Of a stretch of 11,418 bases of DNA, positions 1-10,047 are shown piece after piece; position 1 is the stretch's first letter; each line of letters begins with the position of its first letter. Origin of the DNA: Candidatus Neomicrothrix sp. UBA2131 (GTDB lineage: Bacteria; Actinomycetota; Acidimicrobiia; Acidimicrobiales; MedAcidi-G1); the NCBI GenBank assembly GCA_002329075.1, contig DCXR01000023.1, positions 1 through 11,418 on the forward strand. Reading direction: 5' to 3'. A program made the position numbers and the translations under genes. The notes beneath the pieces were generated by a model. The model ran no database searches and was not told where the DNA came from. It saw nothing but the letters and a program-made list of their open reading frames with translations.

Positions 1-96
1 GAAGACGCACCCGACGAGCCCGACGAGCCCGAGGCAGGGGAAGACGACGCACCCGACGCGCCCGCCGCCGAAGACAGCGGCGACGAAGAGGAATAG
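1..96 (+). CDS. C-terminal end of an unidentified protein with an acidic tail (partial)
   Basis: An open frame runs from the window edge in frame 1 to a TAG stop at 94-96. The 31 visible residues are almost only Asp, Glu, Pro, Ala and Gly, ending GDEEE, so this is a low-complexity, strongly acidic and probably disordered tail. A 13-base direct repeat (4-16 and 46-58) underlies part of it, so it probably grew by repeat slippage. Acidic tails of this kind occur on many unrelated actinobacterial proteins, and nothing visible identifies the family. The next gene starts 21 bases after the stop on the same strand, so the two may be co-transcribed. The codon pattern (G or C at nearly every third position) supports real coding sequence. 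Confidence 0.6.
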   Translation, partial: EDAPDEPDEPEAGEDDAPDAPAAEDSGDEEE

Positions 97-117
97 GGCC
101 ACCAGCCGGTACGACTC

Positions 118-999
118 ATGGCCGACACACTGCCGACGGCGCCACTGCGAGCGGTCACCGACGATGAGGTCGCCACGTTCCGCAGCGACGGTGTCGTCCT
201 CCTCACGCACATCCTCCCGGCGGCATGGCTCGAGCACCTGGCCGATCCGGTAGACCGCACCATCCTCGACCGCACAGTCACGGCCGACCTGACCGAGATG
301 GGCGGCGCCCTCGCCGAGGGACTCGGCGCCGAGATCCTCACCGACGACCGCACCCGTGGCGGCCGGTTCCTCTCGGGCGTCGACCACTGGCTCCACGACG
401 ACGACTTCGCTGCCTTCGCCATGCGCTCACCGCTCCCGGGAATTGCCGGGGCGCTGCTCGACGCCTCCCGCATACACCTCTACGAGGACTCGGTGCTGGT
501 CAAGGAGCCCGGCACCGCCGAGGAGACCGCCTTCCACCAGGACCTCAGCTACTTCCACCTCGAGGGCGACCGCATCTGCACCATGTGGGTACCGCTCGAC
601 GAGGTGACCGCCGAGACCGGCGCCATCGTCTACCTCCGGGGTTCACACCTGGCCGGCGACGTCTACCGCCCCAACTACTTCGTGACCGCCGAGCCGCTGG
701 CCGGCACCGAAGGCATACCCGTCCCGGACCTGCGCCCCGACGACGACCACCCCGACCTGGTCAGCTTCGACATCCACCCGGGCGACATCGTCGTCCACCA
801 CGCAGCCACCCTCCACGGGGCAGGCGCCAACCGTTCGTCGACGACCCGCCGTCGGGCCGTGTCGGTGCGCTACTGCGGTGACGGGGTCCGGCACCGACTC
901 CGCCAGGGCGCCCCCACCAAGCCGCACCAGACCGCTGAACTCGACGGCACCGAGGTGGTCGACCATCCCGACATCCCGCTGGTCTGGCAACCCTCCTGA
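118..999 (+). CDS. Phytanoyl-CoA dioxygenase (PhyH) family Fe(II)/2-oxoglutarate oxygenase
   Basis: A 293-residue protein of usual PhyH-family length. These soluble cytoplasmic enzymes use O2 and 2-oxoglutarate to hydroxylate a substrate, releasing CO2 and succinate. Visible motifs: an N-terminal TDDEVATFRSDGVVLL segment typical of the family (about residues 14-29); the iron-binding HxD as H140 and D142 in AFHQDLSYF; the distal iron ligand H233 in TLHGAGANRS; and R244, eleven residues after H233, the spacing of the 2-oxoglutarate-binding arginine in ectoine hydroxylase EctD. The active site therefore looks intact. ATG at 118 is chosen because the conserved N-terminus begins just after it; there is no good Shine-Dalgarno sequence. 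The family covers phytanoyl-CoA, ectoine, halogenation and natural-product substrates, so the substrate is unknown. The acyl-CoA ligase 23 bases downstream makes an acyl-CoA or fatty-acid-like substrate plausible, but this is inference from context. Confidence 0.88.
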   Translation: MADTLPTAPLRAVTDDEVATFRSDGVVLLTHILPAAWLEHLADPVDRTILDRTVTADLTEMGGALAEGLGAEILTDDRTRGGRFLSGVDHWLHDDDFAAFAMRSPLPGIAGALLDASRIHLYEDSVLVKEPGTAEETAFHQDLSYFHLEGDRICTMWVPLDEVTAETGAIVYLRGSHLAGDVYRPNYFVTAEPLAGTEGIPVPDLRPDDDHPDLVSFDIHPGDIVVHHAATLHGAGANRSSTTRRRAVSVRYCGDGVRHRLRQGAPTKPHQTAELDGTEVVDHPDIPLVWQPS

Positions 1000-1009
1000 G
1001 GGCCACCGC

Positions 1010-1015
1010 TAGGGT
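1010..1015 (+). promoter_or_regulatory. Possible -10 element (TAGGGT) for leaderless transcription of the acyl-CoA ligase gene
   Basis: TAGGGT fits the actinobacterial -10 pattern TANNNT and ends seven bases before the GTG start at 1023. That spacing would put the transcription start at or next to the start codon. The same short gap has no clear Shine-Dalgarno sequence, which fits leaderless translation. I see no convincing -35 element at the normal distance. The hexamer is weakly specified and could occur by chance. Confidence 0.35.
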
Positions 1016-1022
1016 CCGGGCC

Positions 1023-2600
1023 GTGTCCGGCACCACCATCCCCCGCCTGATCGACGATGCCGCCGAGCGCTTCGGCGACCACGAGGCGTTCGTAGACGGC
1101 GACCAGCGCTGGACCTACGCCGGGTACCGCGAGCGCATCCACACCGCAGCACGCGCCCTCATGGCCCACGGCATCCAGTCCGGCGACTGCGTGGCGGTGT
1201 GGGCGCCCAACACCGCCGAGTGGGCAGTGGCCGCCCTCGGGGTCCACTGCGCCGGCGCCACGCTCATCCCGATCAACACGCGCTTCAGGGGGCGCGAGGC
1301 CGGCGATCTACTCGACCGCACGTCGGCGAAGGTGCTGTTCACCGTCACCGACTTCCTCGACACCGACTACGTGGCCCTGCTGAACGACGCCGGTGCGGGC
1401 AGCAGCCTCGAGGAGACGGTCATCCTGAGGGGCACCGTCCCGGAGGGCTGCACCTCTTGGGACGGGTTCCTCGAGGCCGCAGCCATCGTCGACGACGCCG
1501 ACCGGGCGGCCCGCTCCGCCGCCGTGGGTCCCGACGACCCGTGCCATGTCATGTTCACGTCGGGCACCACCGGGGCGCCGAAGGGCGCCATCCTGCGCCA
1601 CGGGGCGATCTGTCGGGCATACCGGTCGTGGAGCGACGTGATCGGCCTGCGCCAGGACGACCGCTACCTGGTGGTCAACCCCTTCTTCCACGCCTTCGGG
1701 CTGAATGCCGGGATCCTGGCCTGCCTCCTGACCGGGGCGACGCTGGTCCCCCATCCGGTGTTCGACGTGCCGTCGGTGATGGCCCGGGTCGCCCAGGAGC
1801 GCATTTCGATGCTGCCCGGCCCGCCGGCCATCTACCAGACGATCCTCAACCACCCCGACCTGGCGGGCCTCGACATGTCGTCGCTGCGCCTGGCCGTGAC
1901 CGGGGCGGCACCGGTGCCGGTGCCGCTCGTCCACGCCATGGGCGACACGCTCGGCTTCGAGACGGTCATCACCGGCTACGGCCTCACCGAGGCCTCGGGC
2001 ATCGCCACCATGTGCCGCCACGACGACCCTCCGGAGGTCATCTCCGGGAGTTCGGGCCGGGCCATCGACGATGTCGAGGTGCTGGTCGTCGACGCCGACG
2101 GCGACGAGGTGCCGCGGGGCGAGCCCGGCGAGGTGGTGGTGCGCGGCTACAACGTGATGGCCGGCTACCTCGACGATCCCGACCAGACGGCCGAGGCGGT
2201 CGACGCCGACGGCTGGCTGCACACCGGCGACATCGGCGTGATGGACGCCGCCGGCTACCTCGACATCACCGACCGGCTCAAGGACATGTTCATCAACGGC
2301 GGGTTCAACGTGTACCCGGCCGAGGTCGAGAGCCTGCTGCTGGCGCACCCCGACATCGCCCAGGTGGCGGTGGTCGGCATTCCCGACGAACGCCTCGGCG
2401 AGGTCGGCATGGCGTTCGTGGTGGCGACGTCGGGTACGTTTCCCGACCCGACGGACCTGGTGGCGTGGGCCCGCACCGAGATGGCCAACTACAAGGCACC
2501 CCGCCGCTTCGAAGTGGTCGACGCCCTGCCGGTGAACGCCAGCGGCAAGGTCCTCAAGTACGAGTTGCGGAAACGGGCCCGGTCGGCCCAGGGCGCCTAG
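1023..2600 (+). CDS. FadD3-like AMP-forming acyl-CoA synthetase
   Basis: A 525-residue member of the ANL (acyl/aryl-CoA synthetase) superfamily. It activates a carboxylic acid as the acyl-adenylate with ATP and transfers it to CoA. Motifs in order: the phosphate-binding loop FTSGTTGAPKG (about 178-188), GYGLTE (318-323), GWLHTGD with the ribose-binding D403, the hinge region DRLKDMFINGGFNVYPAE from D417, and the catalytic lysine K509 in NASGKVLKYEL. From memory, stretches such as NPFFHAFGLNAGILACL and the YGLTEASGIATMC block closely match mycobacterial FadD3, which makes the CoA ester of the C/D-ring steroid intermediate HIP. A FadD3-like assignment is reasonable, but the true substrate is not proven. 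The GTG start at 1023 gives an N-terminus aligned with the family. The gene sits 23 bases after the PhyH-family gene and 18 before the next, so they probably form one operon. No KstR- or KstR2-type operator was seen nearby. Confidence 0.9.
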   Translation: MSGTTIPRLIDDAAERFGDHEAFVDGDQRWTYAGYRERIHTAARALMAHGIQSGDCVAVWAPNTAEWAVAALGVHCAGATLIPINTRFRGREAGDLLDRTSAKVLFTVTDFLDTDYVALLNDAGAGSSLEETVILRGTVPEGCTSWDGFLEAAAIVDDADRAARSAAVGPDDPCHVMFTSGTTGAPKGAILRHGAICRAYRSWSDVIGLRQDDRYLVVNPFFHAFGLNAGILACLLTGATLVPHPVFDVPSVMARVAQERISMLPGPPAIYQTILNHPDLAGLDMSSLRLAVTGAAPVPVPLVHAMGDTLGFETVITGYGLTEASGIATMCRHDDPPEVISGSSGRAIDDVEVLVVDADGDEVPRGEPGEVVVRGYNVMAGYLDDPDQTAEAVDADGWLHTGDIGVMDAAGYLDITDRLKDMFINGGFNVYPAEVESLLLAHPDIAQVAVVGIPDERLGEVGMAFVVATSGTFPDPTDLVAWARTEMANYKAPRRFEVVDALPVNASGKVLKYELRKRARSAQGA

Positions 2601-2618
2601 CCGGACCCGCCCCTCAGC

Positions 2619-4166
2619 ATGCGCACCGGGCCCCGAAATCCGTTCCTCGCCGACTCCGAGAACCCGATCGCCCACGGGCGCTGCGACCAGCAGGACAACA
2701 CCGCCCTCACCGGCCCCCGGCCGGACGGCCACCTCGTCCTCGCCGGCGACCAGCGCCAGCACGCCTGGCTGGGTCCCGGCCACTTCGGCAGCCTCATCTC
2801 GGGCCCGTACCCCGACGGGCGGCGGGTGATCTGGAGCAACGGCCGCCAGCAACTCGCAAGGCTCGACTACGACACCCTCGAAGTGCTCGCCACCTACACC
2901 ATCCCCGGCGAGGAACCGACGGCTCTCGACACGATGCAGGTCGACCTGGCCGGCCTCGACGACCTGGACGGCGACGAGGCCCTCATGCACGCCGCCGACC
3001 TGGCGATGCGCCACCTCACAGGACTCGACGGCGTCTACGCCCTGCTCGACCACGAGCACACCCTGTTCCTGGGTCGTAGGACGCACGCCGTCGCCTACGC
3101 CGAAGCCACACCGGGAGACCGGCACTCGGCCATCGTCGAGAAGGCCCGCTGGGACAGGCCCGACCACATCGACGGCTTCTTCGTCGGCGTCAACCTCACG
3201 TTCGACGGCCGCCTGGTGCTGACCACCGACCACGGCTGGGTGGTGTGCCTAGAACGCGACTTCTCGTCGTACGAGGCGATCCGGCTGCCCCGTGCCGCAG
3301 AGGACGCCGCCGCCCACTGCGCCCGCATGGAGGAGCAGCGCGGCAACACCGGCTACGGCTGGGTGCGCACCAGCACCTGCGTGGACGAGGAAGGCGGCAT
3401 CTACGTGAGTTCCGTCGACCACACGCACAAGGTGGTCTGGACCGGCGAGCGGCTCTCGCTCGAGGAGGCCGACGGCGCCTGGAGCGCCGGGTACCGCAAC
3501 GGCAACGGCACCGGCTCGGGCACGACACCGTCGCTGATGGGCTTCGGGCCCGACGAGGACCGCTTCGTCGTGATCGGTGACGGCGACCCGGTCGTCAACA
3601 TCACGCTGATGTGGCGCGACGAGATCCCCGCCGATTGGGAGCGGCTCCCGGACGCTCCCTCCCGACGGATAGCCGGAATCGGCCCCGCCAACATGGGGAA
3701 TCCTGACCTGCCGGCCATCCAGACCGAGCAGTCGATCACCGTGTCGGGCTACGGCGCCATGACCGTCAACAACGAGCCGTCCTCACTTCCCGGGTGGCTG
3801 CCGCAGCGCGGCGCCCGGCTGCTCTGCTTCTTCCTCGGCCACCACGCCGCCTACACCCCGTTCGGCCTGCACAAGTACGAGTGGGACCCGGAGGTCCGGG
3901 AGTTGCGGGAGGCCTGGGTGAACACCGAGGTGAGCTCGCCCAACTCGGTTCCGGGCGTGAGCCAGGGCGCAGACCTCGTCTACACCTGCGGCACCCGGGA
4001 CGGGAAGTGGACCATCGAGGCCCTCGACTGGACCACCGGCGAGTCGGTCGGGTCTTGGACGGTCGGCGACTCGCAGTTCAACAGCCTCGGCGGTGGCGTC
4101 CACGTCGACGACGACGGCCGCATCCTCTACGGCAACGTCTTCGGCAAGACGAGGCTCCTGGTCTGA
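2619..4166 (+). CDS. Uncharacterised protein with beta-propeller-like repeats
   Basis: A 515-residue protein whose family I cannot name. It has no signal peptide or membrane segment, so it is probably cytoplasmic. Several segments look like propeller blades, alternating short beta strands with Asp/Gly turns: GPYPDGRRVIWSNG (from about residue 63), LTFDGRLVLTTDHGWVVCLE (about 193-212), CVDEEGGIYVSSVDHTHKVV (about 257-276), DEDRFVVIGDGDPVVNITLM, and a final HVDDDGRILYGNVF close to the C-terminus. Propellers of this type occur in scaffolds, lactonases and quinoprotein-like enzymes; I see no quinone-enzyme or metal-site signature firm enough to choose. The N-terminal NPFLADSENPIAHG segment and the GPGHFG motif (residues 52-57) look like conserved landmarks. 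The start at ATG 2619 lies 18 bases after the ligase stop, with no strong Shine-Dalgarno sequence. Close spacing ties it to the oxygenase and ligase genes. Strong codon bias and the length make it a real gene. Confidence 0.85.
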   Translation: MRTGPRNPFLADSENPIAHGRCDQQDNTALTGPRPDGHLVLAGDQRQHAWLGPGHFGSLISGPYPDGRRVIWSNGRQQLARLDYDTLEVLATYTIPGEEPTALDTMQVDLAGLDDLDGDEALMHAADLAMRHLTGLDGVYALLDHEHTLFLGRRTHAVAYAEATPGDRHSAIVEKARWDRPDHIDGFFVGVNLTFDGRLVLTTDHGWVVCLERDFSSYEAIRLPRAAEDAAAHCARMEEQRGNTGYGWVRTSTCVDEEGGIYVSSVDHTHKVVWTGERLSLEEADGAWSAGYRNGNGTGSGTTPSLMGFGPDEDRFVVIGDGDPVVNITLMWRDEIPADWERLPDAPSRRIAGIGPANMGNPDLPAIQTEQSITVSGYGAMTVNNEPSSLPGWLPQRGARLLCFFLGHHAAYTPFGLHKYEWDPEVRELREAWVNTEVSSPNSVPGVSQGADLVYTCGTRDGKWTIEALDWTTGESVGSWTVGDSQFNSLGGGVHVDDDGRILYGNVFGKTRLLV

Positions 4167-4211
4167 GCGGCGCAGCCCCGACCCTCCCACGGACCGACCC
4201 GGGCGCGCCGT

Positions 4212-4217
4212 TAGCCT
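4212..4217 (+). promoter_or_regulatory. Possible -10 element (TAGCCT) upstream of ileS
   Basis: TAGCCT matches TANNNT and ends ten bases before the ATG at 4228. The 61-base gap 4167-4227 contains no clear Shine-Dalgarno sequence. A transcript starting about seven bases after this hexamer would have a leader of only a few bases or none. No convincing -35 element is visible. This is the second TANNNT just ahead of a start codon in the window, the other being at 1010-1015. Confidence 0.35.
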
Positions 4218-4227
4218 GCTTGCGGTC

Positions 4228-7371
<3,144 letters not shown>

Positions 7372-7412
7372 AGCGCTCTGCGCGCGTCGACTTACCCCTT
7401 CTCGGGCTTCGC

Positions 7413-7432
7413 CGCCCACGCTGGGCGCGTGG
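7413..7432 (+). terminator. GC-rich hairpin after ileS, possible terminator
   Basis: Two mutually exclusive short stems can form here. CGCCCA (7413-7418) pairs with TGGGCG (7422-7427) over a CGC loop, or CCACGC (7416-7421) pairs with GCGTGG (7427-7432) over a TGGGC loop. It starts about 40 bases after the ileS stop and before the nrdA promoter, the expected place for a terminator. No T-run follows, which is common in GC-rich actinobacteria but leaves the call uncertain. Confidence 0.35.
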
Positions 7433-7466
7433 CCGAAACAAATCCGCTCCTCCCGTGGGGATTCTC

Positions 7467-7496
7467 TTGACACGGGTGTAATTACATGCGTGAAAT
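7467..7496 (+). promoter_or_regulatory. Probable sigma-70-type promoter of nrdAB
   Basis: A perfect -35 TTGACA (7467-7472) is followed after 18 bases by TGAAAT (7491-7496), which matches four of six bases of the -10 consensus. It lies in the most AT-rich patch of the window, about 7435-7500. The predicted transcript would start near 7503 and carry a leader of about 118 bases before the nrdA ATG. The -35 is convincing; the exact -10 is less certain. Confidence 0.6.
7471..7492. promoter_or_regulatory. 22-bp imperfect palindrome, operator-like, inside the nrdAB promoter
   Basis: The centre TGTAATTACA (7477-7486) is a perfect 10-bp palindrome. After a two-base mismatch on each side, CACG (7471-7474 with GG following) is matched by CGTG (7489-7492), so 18 of 22 positions are symmetric. 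It spans the end of the -35 and the spacer and touches the proposed -10, so a bound protein would block RNA polymerase. It does not resemble the NrdR box (consensus like ACACTATATATAGTGT), because the half-site order is reversed and the centre differs. The binding protein is unknown. Confidence 0.5.
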
Positions 7497-7575
7497 ACAT
7501 GACCCGGGCAACGCGCCGCTCCCCCAGCAGGATCGCCCCTGTGAAGCGCCGTGCCGTCCGGGACACACAACGGGA

Positions 7576-7602
7576 CCCCGCCGGCAACGAGTGTCGTCGG
7601 GG
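7576..7602 (+). other. Possible leader hairpin touching the nrdA ribosome binding site
   Basis: CCCCG (7576-7580) can pair with CGGGG (7598-7602), and inside it ACGA (7587-7590) pairs with TCGT (7594-7597) over a GTG loop. This makes a nine-pair stem with a six-base bulge on the 5' side (7581-7586). Its 3' arm overlaps the first bases of the purine-rich ribosome binding site. It might tune nrdA translation, but small stems are common in GC-rich DNA. Confidence 0.3.
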
Positions 7603-7614
7603 AAGGGAAGGGAA
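7600..7614 (+). promoter_or_regulatory. Strong ribosome binding site of nrdA
   Basis: A purine run with GGAAGGGAAGGGAA ends six bases before ATG 7621. It is the clearest Shine-Dalgarno-like sequence in the window. It decides the nrdA start at 7621 over the in-frame ATG at 7486, which lies within the promoter region and ahead of the expected transcription start. Confidence 0.75.
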
Positions 7615-7620
7615 CCCCAC

Positions 7621-10047
7621 ATGGCGTTGACCGAGGACAGCGCGCTCTCCACCGAGGGCCTCGACGAAGCACCTGCCATCGGCGGATCGCGGATGATGGT
7701 GCGCAAGCGCAACGGCGACCTCGAGCCGGTCGACCTCAACAAGATCGTGCGTGCCATCCACCGCTGCGCCGAGGGCCTGTCGGGCGTCGACCCGATGAAG
7801 ATCGCCACCCGCACCATCTCCGGCCTCTGCGACGGCGCCACCACCGAGGAACTCGATGCGCTGTCAATCCGTACCGCATCGACGCTCATGGTCGAGGAGC
7901 CCAACTACTCCCGCCTGGCCGGCCGCCTCCTCGCCACGGTCATCGACAAGGAGGTGCGCAACCAGAACATCCACTCCTTCTCCCAGTCGGTCCTGATCGG
8001 CCACGAACTCGGCATCATCGGCGACACCACCGTCGAGTTCGTCACCGCCAACGCCCGCAAGCTCGACGACACGGTCGTCCACGACCGCGACAACCTGTTC
8101 GAGTTCTTCGGCCTGCGCACCGTCTACGACCGCTACCTGCTGCGCCACCCCGAATCCCGCCACGTCCTCGAGACCCCCCAGTACTTCTTCCTGCGGGTCG
8201 CCTGCGGCCTTTCCACCTGCCCCGACGAGGCCATCCGGTTCTACGAGCTCATCTCCTCGCTCCAGTACCTGCCCTCGAGCCCCACGTTGTTCAACTCGGG
8301 CACCACCCACTCGCAGATGTCGTCGTGCTACCTGCTCGACTCGCCCGAGGACAGCCTCGAGGGCATCTACAAGCGCTACACCGACATCGCCCGCCTCTCG
8401 AAGTTCGCCGGCGGCATCGGCGTGGCATGGCACCGGATCCGGGCCAAGGGCTCGCTCATCAAGGGCACCAACGGCCTGTCAAACGGCATCGTGCCGTGGC
8501 TCAAGACCCTCGACAGCTCCGTGGCCGCGGTGAACCAGGGTGGCCGCCGCAAGGGCGCAGCCTGCATCTACCTCGAGACCTGGCACGCCGACATCGAGGA
8601 CTTCCTCGACCTGCGCGAGAACACGGGCGACCACCAGCGCCGCACCCACAACCTCAACCTCGCCAACTGGGTCCCCGACCTGTTCATGGAGCGGGTCGAA
8701 AAGGACTGGGTCTGGTCGCTGTTCGACCCCAAGAAGGTCCCACACCTCACCGACCTCTACAGCGACGAGTTCCAGGCCGCCTACGTCAAGGCCGAGGAGG
8801 AGGGCCTCTACGAGCGCCAGGTCCCGGCCCGCGAGCTCTACAGCCGCATGATGCGCTCCCTCGCCCAGACCGGCAACGGCTGGATGACCTTCAAGGACGC
8901 CTCCAACACCAAGTGCAACCAGACCGGCGAACCCGGCCGGGTCGTGCACCTGTCGAACCTGTGCACCGAGATCATCGAGGTCACCGACCAGGACGAGACA
9001 GCAGTCTGCAACCTGGGTTCGGTCAACCTCGGGTCGCTGGTCGTCGACGGCGCCTTCGACTTCGAGCGCCTCGCCGAGGTGGTACGCGTCGCCGTGCCGT
9101 TCCTCGACCGGGTGATCGACATCAACTACTACCCGACCCCCGAGGCCGAGCACTCCAACTCGCTGTGGCGGCCGGTGGGCATGGGCCTGATGGGCCTCCA
9201 GGACGTGTTCTTCAAGCTGGGGCTGCCGTTCGACTCCCCCGAGGCACGCACCCTGTCGGCCCGCATCTCCGAGGAGATCTACTTCAACGCCCTGTGGGCC
9301 TCCACCGAACTGGCCGAGGTGTCCGGCCCGCATGACAACTACTCGATCACCAGGGCGGCGCAGGGCGACCTGCAGTTCGACCTATGGGGCATCGAGCCCA
9401 CCGACCCGGAGCGCTGGCAGGGCCTGCGCGACCGAATCGCCGAGCACGGGCTGCGGAACTCGCTGCTTATCGCCATCGCCCCCACCGCCACGATCGCCTC
9501 GATCGTCGGCTGCTACGAGTGCATCGAGCCCCAGGTCTCCAACATCTTCAAGCGCGAGACCCTGTCGGGCGAGTTCCTCCAGATCAACCGCTACCTGGTC
9601 CGCGAACTCCAGGGACGGGGCATGTGGAACGAGGTGATGGCCGACAAGATCAAGTCAGCGGAGGGTTCCGTCCAGGGCATCGACGACATCCCCGAGGACC
9701 TCCAGGTCGTCTACCGCACCGCCTGGGAGGTCCCGATGCGGTCGCTGATCGACATGGGCGCCGAGCGCGGGGCATTCATCGACCAGAGCCAGTCGCTGAA
9801 CCTGTTCATGGAGTCGCCCACCATCGGAAAGCTCTCGTCCATGTACCTCCACGCATGGAAATCGGGCCTCAAGACCACCTACTACCTGCGGTCCCGCCCG
9901 GCCACCCGCATCAACAAGACCACCGGCAACGGCAACGGCACGACCCCGACGCCCGGGCAGAAGCCCGGCGGGGCCAAGGTGTTCACCGACGCCGAGGCCG
10001 TGGCCTGCTCGCTCGAGAACCCCGAGTCCTGTGAGGCGTGCGACTGA
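7621..10047 (+). CDS. nrdA: Class I ribonucleoside-diphosphate reductase, alpha (catalytic) subunit
   Basis: An 808-residue catalytic subunit that reduces ribonucleotides to deoxyribonucleotides for DNA synthesis. An N-terminal ATP-cone (about residues 26-115, beginning MVRKRNGDLEPVDLNKI) provides allosteric control of overall activity. Active-site residues, by comparison with E. coli NrdA: C236 and C463 (the substrate-reducing pair), and N446, C448 and E450 in NLCTE (thiyl radical site). Y754-Y755 in TTYYLRSRPA are the radical-transfer tyrosines. The phosphate-binding PTATIAS (621-627) and the following IEPQVSNIFKRETLSGEF resemble the eukaryote-like class I type more than E. coli NrdA. The C-terminus has a Gly/Asn/Thr/Pro-rich flexible linker and the redox pair C804-C807 in SCEACD, which thioredoxin or glutaredoxin re-reduces. 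Translation of the next gene, nrdB, begins on the last base of this stop codon. Confidence 0.97.
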   Translation: MALTEDSALSTEGLDEAPAIGGSRMMVRKRNGDLEPVDLNKIVRAIHRCAEGLSGVDPMKIATRTISGLCDGATTEELDALSIRTASTLMVEEPNYSRLAGRLLATVIDKEVRNQNIHSFSQSVLIGHELGIIGDTTVEFVTANARKLDDTVVHDRDNLFEFFGLRTVYDRYLLRHPESRHVLETPQYFFLRVACGLSTCPDEAIRFYELISSLQYLPSSPTLFNSGTTHSQMSSCYLLDSPEDSLEGIYKRYTDIARLSKFAGGIGVAWHRIRAKGSLIKGTNGLSNGIVPWLKTLDSSVAAVNQGGRRKGAACIYLETWHADIEDFLDLRENTGDHQRRTHNLNLANWVPDLFMERVEKDWVWSLFDPKKVPHLTDLYSDEFQAAYVKAEEEGLYERQVPARELYSRMMRSLAQTGNGWMTFKDASNTKCNQTGEPGRVVHLSNLCTEIIEVTDQDETAVCNLGSVNLGSLVVDGAFDFERLAEVVRVAVPFLDRVIDINYYPTPEAEHSNSLWRPVGMGLMGLQDVFFKLGLPFDSPEARTLSARISEEIYFNALWASTELAEVSGPHDNYSITRAAQGDLQFDLWGIEPTDPERWQGLRDRIAEHGLRNSLLIAIAPTATIASIVGCYECIEPQVSNIFKRETLSGEFLQINRYLVRELQGRGMWNEVMADKIKSAEGSVQGIDDIPEDLQVVYRTAWEVPMRSLIDMGAERGAFIDQSQSLNLFMESPTIGKLSSMYLHAWKSGLKTTYYLRSRPATRINKTTGNGNGTTPTPGQKPGGAKVFTDAEAVACSLENPESCEACD

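Noticed and set aside
960..1022. KstR or KstR2 operator ahead of the FadD3-like gene
   Set aside because: No TNNAACNNGTTNNA-like or ANCAAGNNCTTGNT-like palindrome is present in the upstream gap.
1199..3233. Long open frames overlapping the ligase and propeller genes on both strands (for example + 1199-3079 and - 1308-3233)
   Set aside because: Their translations are Arg/Pro/Gly or Val/Gly/His-rich low-complexity chains without family motifs, as expected for off-frame reading of GC-rich genes. The frames they overlap have clear motifs or normal protein composition.
4093..4227. Upstream in-frame extension of ileS overlapping the previous gene
   Set aside because: The added residues are Ser/Thr/Arg-rich and not IleS-like, and would overlap the 3' end of the propeller-like gene. 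The conserved N-terminus starts at 4228.
4167..4227. T-box leader for ileS
   Set aside because: T-box leaders need a long structured leader with a conserved TGGNACCGCG-type sequence. The gap is only 61 bases and no such sequence is present.
7486..7620. Earlier in-frame start for nrdA at 7486
   Set aside because: It overlaps the palindrome and proposed -10, precedes the expected transcription start and has no ribosome binding site. The strong site at 7600-7614 selects 7621.
7440..7620. NrdR boxes or a cobalamin riboswitch upstream of nrdA
   Set aside because: No pair of sites resembling ACACTATATATAGTGT was found and no B12-box-like sequence is visible. The enzyme is also class I, so B12 control is not expected.
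10038..10046. GTG at 10038 as the nrdB start
   Set aside because: It lies one base after GAGG, too close for ribosome binding, whereas ATG 10047 has normal spacing and overlaps the nrdA stop.
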